Below, one piece after another: positions 60,928 to 64,000 of a stretch of 64,000 nucleotides of DNA. The first letter of the stretch is position 1. Each line of letters starts with the position of its first letter. A program made the translations under genes and the position numbers. This stretch comes from Tumebacillus permanentifrigoris. GTDB taxonomy: Bacteria > Bacillota > Bacilli > Tumebacillales > Tumebacillaceae. The stretch is taken from NCBI RefSeq assembly GCF_003148565.1, contig NZ_QGGL01000001.1, forward strand, positions 453,844 through 517,843. The letters run 5' to 3'. A model generated the notes under the pieces. That model did not search any database, was not told the DNA's origin, and saw only the letters and a program-made list of their open reading frames with translations.

Positions 60928-63498
60928 ATGGCAGACATCGATCGCAACCCGACGATTGACATAGCTCATGAGTTAAAAAGCTCTTTTATCGACTACGCGA
61001 TGTCGGTTATCGTCTCCCGCGCACTGCCGGACGTGCGTGATGGCTTGAAACCGGTCCACCGCCGGATTCTGTTCGCTATGTTCGAAGCCGGGATGACGCC
61101 AGATAAACCGTACAAAAAATCGGCGCGCGTCGTCGGTGACGTATTGGCAAAATACCACCCGCATGGCGATGCATCTGTATACGATGCGCTCGTGCGGATG
61201 GCACAGGACTTCAACATCCGCTACCTGCTGGTCGACGGTCACGGGAACTTCGGTTCGGTCGACGGCGACGCAGCAGCAGCGATGCGTTACACAGAGTCGC
61301 GCATGTCGCAGATCGCGATGGAACTGCTGCGCGACATCAACAAGGAAACGGTCGATTTCGTCCCGAACTACGACGGTTCGGAAAAGCAACCGGACGTCCT
61401 ACCGTCCCGCTACCCGAACTTGCTCGTCAACGGTTCTGGCGGGATCGCGGTCGGGATGGCCACCAACATCCCGCCGCACAACCTGACTGAAGTCATCAAT
61501 GGCGTGCTGGCGATGATTGAGGACCCGGAGATTACGTTGCAGGACCTGATGAAGATCATCACCGCACCAGACTTCCCGACCGGGGCGCACATCCTCGGAC
61601 GTTCTGGTATCCGCCAAGCTTACGAAACCGGCCGTGGCTCAGTGGTGATGCGCGCGAAAACTCATATCGAGGAAGCCAATAACGGCAAAGCGCGGATCAT
61701 CGTGAACGAACTTCCCTATCAAGTCAACAAAGCGCGCTTGGTAGAAAAAATCGCCGAACTCGTCCGCGATAAGAAAATCGACGGCATCACCGACCTGCGC
61801 GATGAGTCGGACCGCAACGGGATGCGCGTCGTGATCGAATTGCGCCGAGATGTGAAGCCGCAGGTCGTGCTGATGAACCTCTTCAAGCACACCCAGTTGC
61901 AAGCGACATTTGGCGTGAACATGCTGGCGCTCGTCAACAAGGAACCGAAAGTCCTCAACCTGCGCGAGATGCTCTATTACTACCTGGAGCACCAGAAGGA
62001 AGTCATCATCCGCCGCACCCAGTTCGAGTTGAAAAAAGCGCGTGCCCGCGCTCACATCCTCGAAGGTTTGCGCATTGCCCTCGACCACATCGACGAGGTG
62101 ATCGCCTTGATTCGCTCGTCTCGCACGGGTGAAGAAGCGCGCAACGGGTTGATGGAGCGTTTCGGCCTCTCGGAGGAGCAATCGCAAGCGATCCTCGATA
62201 TGCGTCTGCAACGCCTGACCGGTCTGGAGCGCGACAAGATTGAAAACGAGTACGCAGAGCTGATGGCTTTGATCGCGGAACTCGTGGCGATCTTGGAAGA
62301 CAAAGCGAAACTGATGGAGGTCATCCGCGAAGAGATCACCGAAATTCGTGACAAGTTTGGCGATGAACGCCGCACTTCAGTCATGGCTGCAGAAGGTGAT
62401 ATCGACGAAGCGGACCTGATCCCGGTGGAGGAAGTCGTCATCACGATCACCCACCAGGGCTACATCAAGCGTCTGCCGGCGAATACATATCGCAGCCAGA
62501 AACGCGGCGGACGTGGGGTGACGGCGACGGGGATGAAGGAGGAGGACTTTGTTGAGCACCTGTTCACAACGTCCTCACACAATTACCTGCTGTTCTTCAC
62601 GAACCGCGGCAAGGCGTACCGGATCAAAGCTTACGAAGTGCCGGAGTTTGGCCGTGCGGCGAAGGGCACTCCGATCATCAATGTCCTGAACATCGAACAG
62701 GGTGAGATGGTTTCGGCTGTGATTCCGCTCGAAGCGGTACAGGAGTCGGCAGAAGCGGAAGTTGTGGAACTCGACAATGTCGAGGGCGAAGAGGCGGTCG
62801 AGGTCGTGAACGGGCCGTTCCTGTTCATGGCGACCCGTCGCGGGATCGTCAAAAAGACCCCGCTGAGCGCGTTCCAGAACATCCGCAAGGGTGGACTGAT
62901 CGCCCTGACACTTCGTGGAGACGAGGACGAGTTGATCGGCGTGAAGCTGACCGATGGCAATCAACAGATCATCATCGGGACGCACAATGGCATGTCGGTT
63001 CACTTCCCGGAGAACGATGTGCGTTCGATGGGCCGTACTGCTGCCGGCGTGAAGGGGATCGAGCTCGATGCGGGTGACTACGTGATTGATATGGACGTGA
63101 CCAGTGAAAACTGCCACATCCTCGTCGTCTCCAGCAAGGGCTACGGCAAGCGGACCCCGATTGACTCCTACCGGATCCAAGGTCGCGGTGGACGCGGCCT
63201 CAAGACAATCGACCGCACGGAGAAGACCGGACACATCGCGGGGCTGAAGGTCGTGACGGAGGAGGATGACATCATGGTCATCACCAACACGGGTGTCGTC
63301 ATCCGCATGGCCGTCCACACCATCTCCGAACTCAGCCGCATCACGCAAGGCGTCAAACTGATCACGTTGCATGACGAGGATGAGGAAGTCTCAACCGTCG
63401 CCAGCGTGCCGAAGAGTGACGAGGATGAGAAGGAAGACAAAGAAGAGAGCAAGGAAGCCGTTGTAGAAGTAAACGGCGATCAGCAAACAGAAGAGTAG
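60928..63498 (+). CDS. gyrA: DNA gyrase subunit A
   Basis: 856 residues. Catalytic Tyr in [19 protein letters not shown], tower and coiled-coil domains, then the C-terminal pinwheel with GyrA-box QKRGGRG and a very acidic tail ([20 protein letters not shown]). The quinolone-determining helix reads [17 protein letters not shown]: the Ser83-equivalent position (E. coli numbering) is Ala, as in Mycobacterium tuberculosis. Terminated by a strong hairpin. Confidence 0.98.
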   Translation: MADIDRNPTIDIAHELKSSFIDYAMSVIVSRALPDVRDGLKPVHRRILFAMFEAGMTPDKPYKKSARVVGDVLAKYHPHGDASVYDALVRMAQDFNIRYLLVDGHGNFGSVDGDAAAAMRYTESRMSQIAMELLRDINKETVDFVPNYDGSEKQPDVLPSRYPNLLVNGSGGIAVGMATNIPPHNLTEVINGVLAMIEDPEITLQDLMKIITAPDFPTGAHILGRSGIRQAYETGRGSVVMRAKTHIEEANNGKARIIVNELPYQVNKARLVEKIAELVRDKKIDGITDLRDESDRNGMRVVIELRRDVKPQVVLMNLFKHTQLQATFGVNMLALVNKEPKVLNLREMLYYYLEHQKEVIIRRTQFELKKARARAHILEGLRIALDHIDEVIALIRSSRTGEEARNGLMERFGLSEEQSQAILDMRLQRLTGLERDKIENEYAELMALIAELVAILEDKAKLMEVIREEITEIRDKFGDERRTSVMAAEGDIDEADLIPVEEVVITITHQGYIKRLPANTYRSQKRGGRGVTATGMKEEDFVEHLFTTSSHNYLLFFTNRGKAYRIKAYEVPEFGRAAKGTPIINVLNIEQGEMVSAVIPLEAVQESAEAEVVELDNVEGEEAVEVVNGPFLFMATRRGIVKKTPLSAFQNIRKGGLIALTLRGDEDELIGVKLTDGNQQIIIGTHNGMSVHFPENDVRSMGRTAAGVKGIELDAGDYVIDMDVTSENCHILVVSSKGYGKRTPIDSYRIQGRGGRGLKTIDRTEKTGHIAGLKVVTEEDDIMVITNTGVVIRMAVHTISELSRITQGVKLITLHDEDEEVSTVASVPKSDEDEKEDKEESKEAVVEVNGDQQTEE

Positions 63499-63506
63499 GT
63501 TCTACA

Positions 63507-63539
63507 CCGCGTCTGCACGTTTGCAGACGCGGTTTTTTT
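63507..63539 (+). terminator. Terminator of gyrA
   Basis: CCGCGTCTGC, 6-nt loop, GCAGACGCGG, seven T. Confidence 0.93.
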
Positions 63540-63699
63540 ATGGAGCATGTATAAGCGTGGGCGAGTCTGGGTCAGAATAAGGGGGAGGTGTGAGCGAATT
63601 TGTTTGGGTTTGTTTCAGCGATCAGGTTTCGTTTGCTCAGGCTGTCATGGTAAGATAACTCTTGTCGCCGCGAGATGATGCGGTGGTAGAAAAAGATTG

Positions 63700-63728
63700 T
63701 TGACAGATTGAAAGTAGTATGGTAGATT
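63700..63728 (+). promoter_or_regulatory. rRNA operon promoter
   Basis: TTGACA, 17-nt spacer, TAGATT, about 85 nt before the 16S 5' end. The leader carries TCCTTGAAAACTAAACG, the common Bacillota rRNA-leader motif. The 312-nt gap gyrA-16S holds only the gyrA terminator, about 160 nt with no visible gene, and this promoter. Confidence 0.75.
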
Positions 63729-63811
63729 AGTTGAGTAGCCAACGAGCTACAGATTGATCCTTGAAAACTAAACGAGTGATAGATGAGAATCGATTCGAGC
63801 CTTGAATCAAA

Positions 63812-64000
<189 letters not shown>

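Overview
The window is a chromosomal origin region of a spore-forming, moderately GC-rich Bacillota, most like Bacillales of the Alicyclobacillaceae/Tumebacillus type. The evidence is the classical order rpmH-oriC-dnaA-dnaN-yaaA-recF-remB-gyrB-gyrA-16S rRNA on the plus strand, and yidC(spoIIIJ)-jag-mnmE-mnmG-rsmG-noc-parA-parB on the minus strand. Spore genes (cwlJ, gerQ, yyaC), Bacillus-type DnaA boxes, parS sites and LexA boxes agree with this. The genus is an inference.

Layout. 1-3.2 kb: left-truncated minus-strand operon for a secreted polysaccharide (GH8-like lipoprotein, membrane protein with a degenerate GGDEF domain that keeps its c-di-GMP I-site, DUF2334 deacetylase-like protein). 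3.4-4.6 kb: tyrS. 4.7-7.7 kb: sugar ABC importer without its ATPase. 7.8-9.9 kb: ABC-F protein behind a leader with an attenuator and a possible leader peptide. 9.9-11 kb: cwlJ-gerQ germination pair. 11-16.4 kb: WXG100 protein, nitroreductase, helD, MFS exporter. 16.4-25.5 kb: sugar-oxidation regulon in two operons around a LacI-type regulator, with three similar operators. 25.7-33.5 kb: accessory stretch with acetyltransferases, an SRPBCC protein, a Cys-rich pentapeptide-repeat protein, an ECF41 sigma factor with its FAD oxidoreductase behind a perfect ECF41 promoter, YdeI, paiA/marR/yczE, and a YCII gene followed by a truncated ECF sigma remnant. 33.7-44.3 kb: ssb, ychF, a WYL mini-protein under two SOS boxes, yyaE and small conserved genes. 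44.4-53.9 kb: chromosome segregation, tRNA modification and membrane insertion genes. 53.9-64 kb: oriC, replication genes, DNA gyrase and the start of an rRNA operon.

How the genes work together. DnaA binds boxes on both sides of its gene and opens the AT-rich segment before dnaN. ParA/ParB act on parS sites; a perfect site lies at 7.8 kb and a near-perfect one at 35.7 kb. Noc couples segregation to division. Transcription points mostly away from oriC on both sides, as usual for an origin. The accessory arm holds stress, sugar and envelope functions with several readable regulatory circuits: ECF41 autoregulation, LexA, LacI, MarR and ABC-F attenuation.
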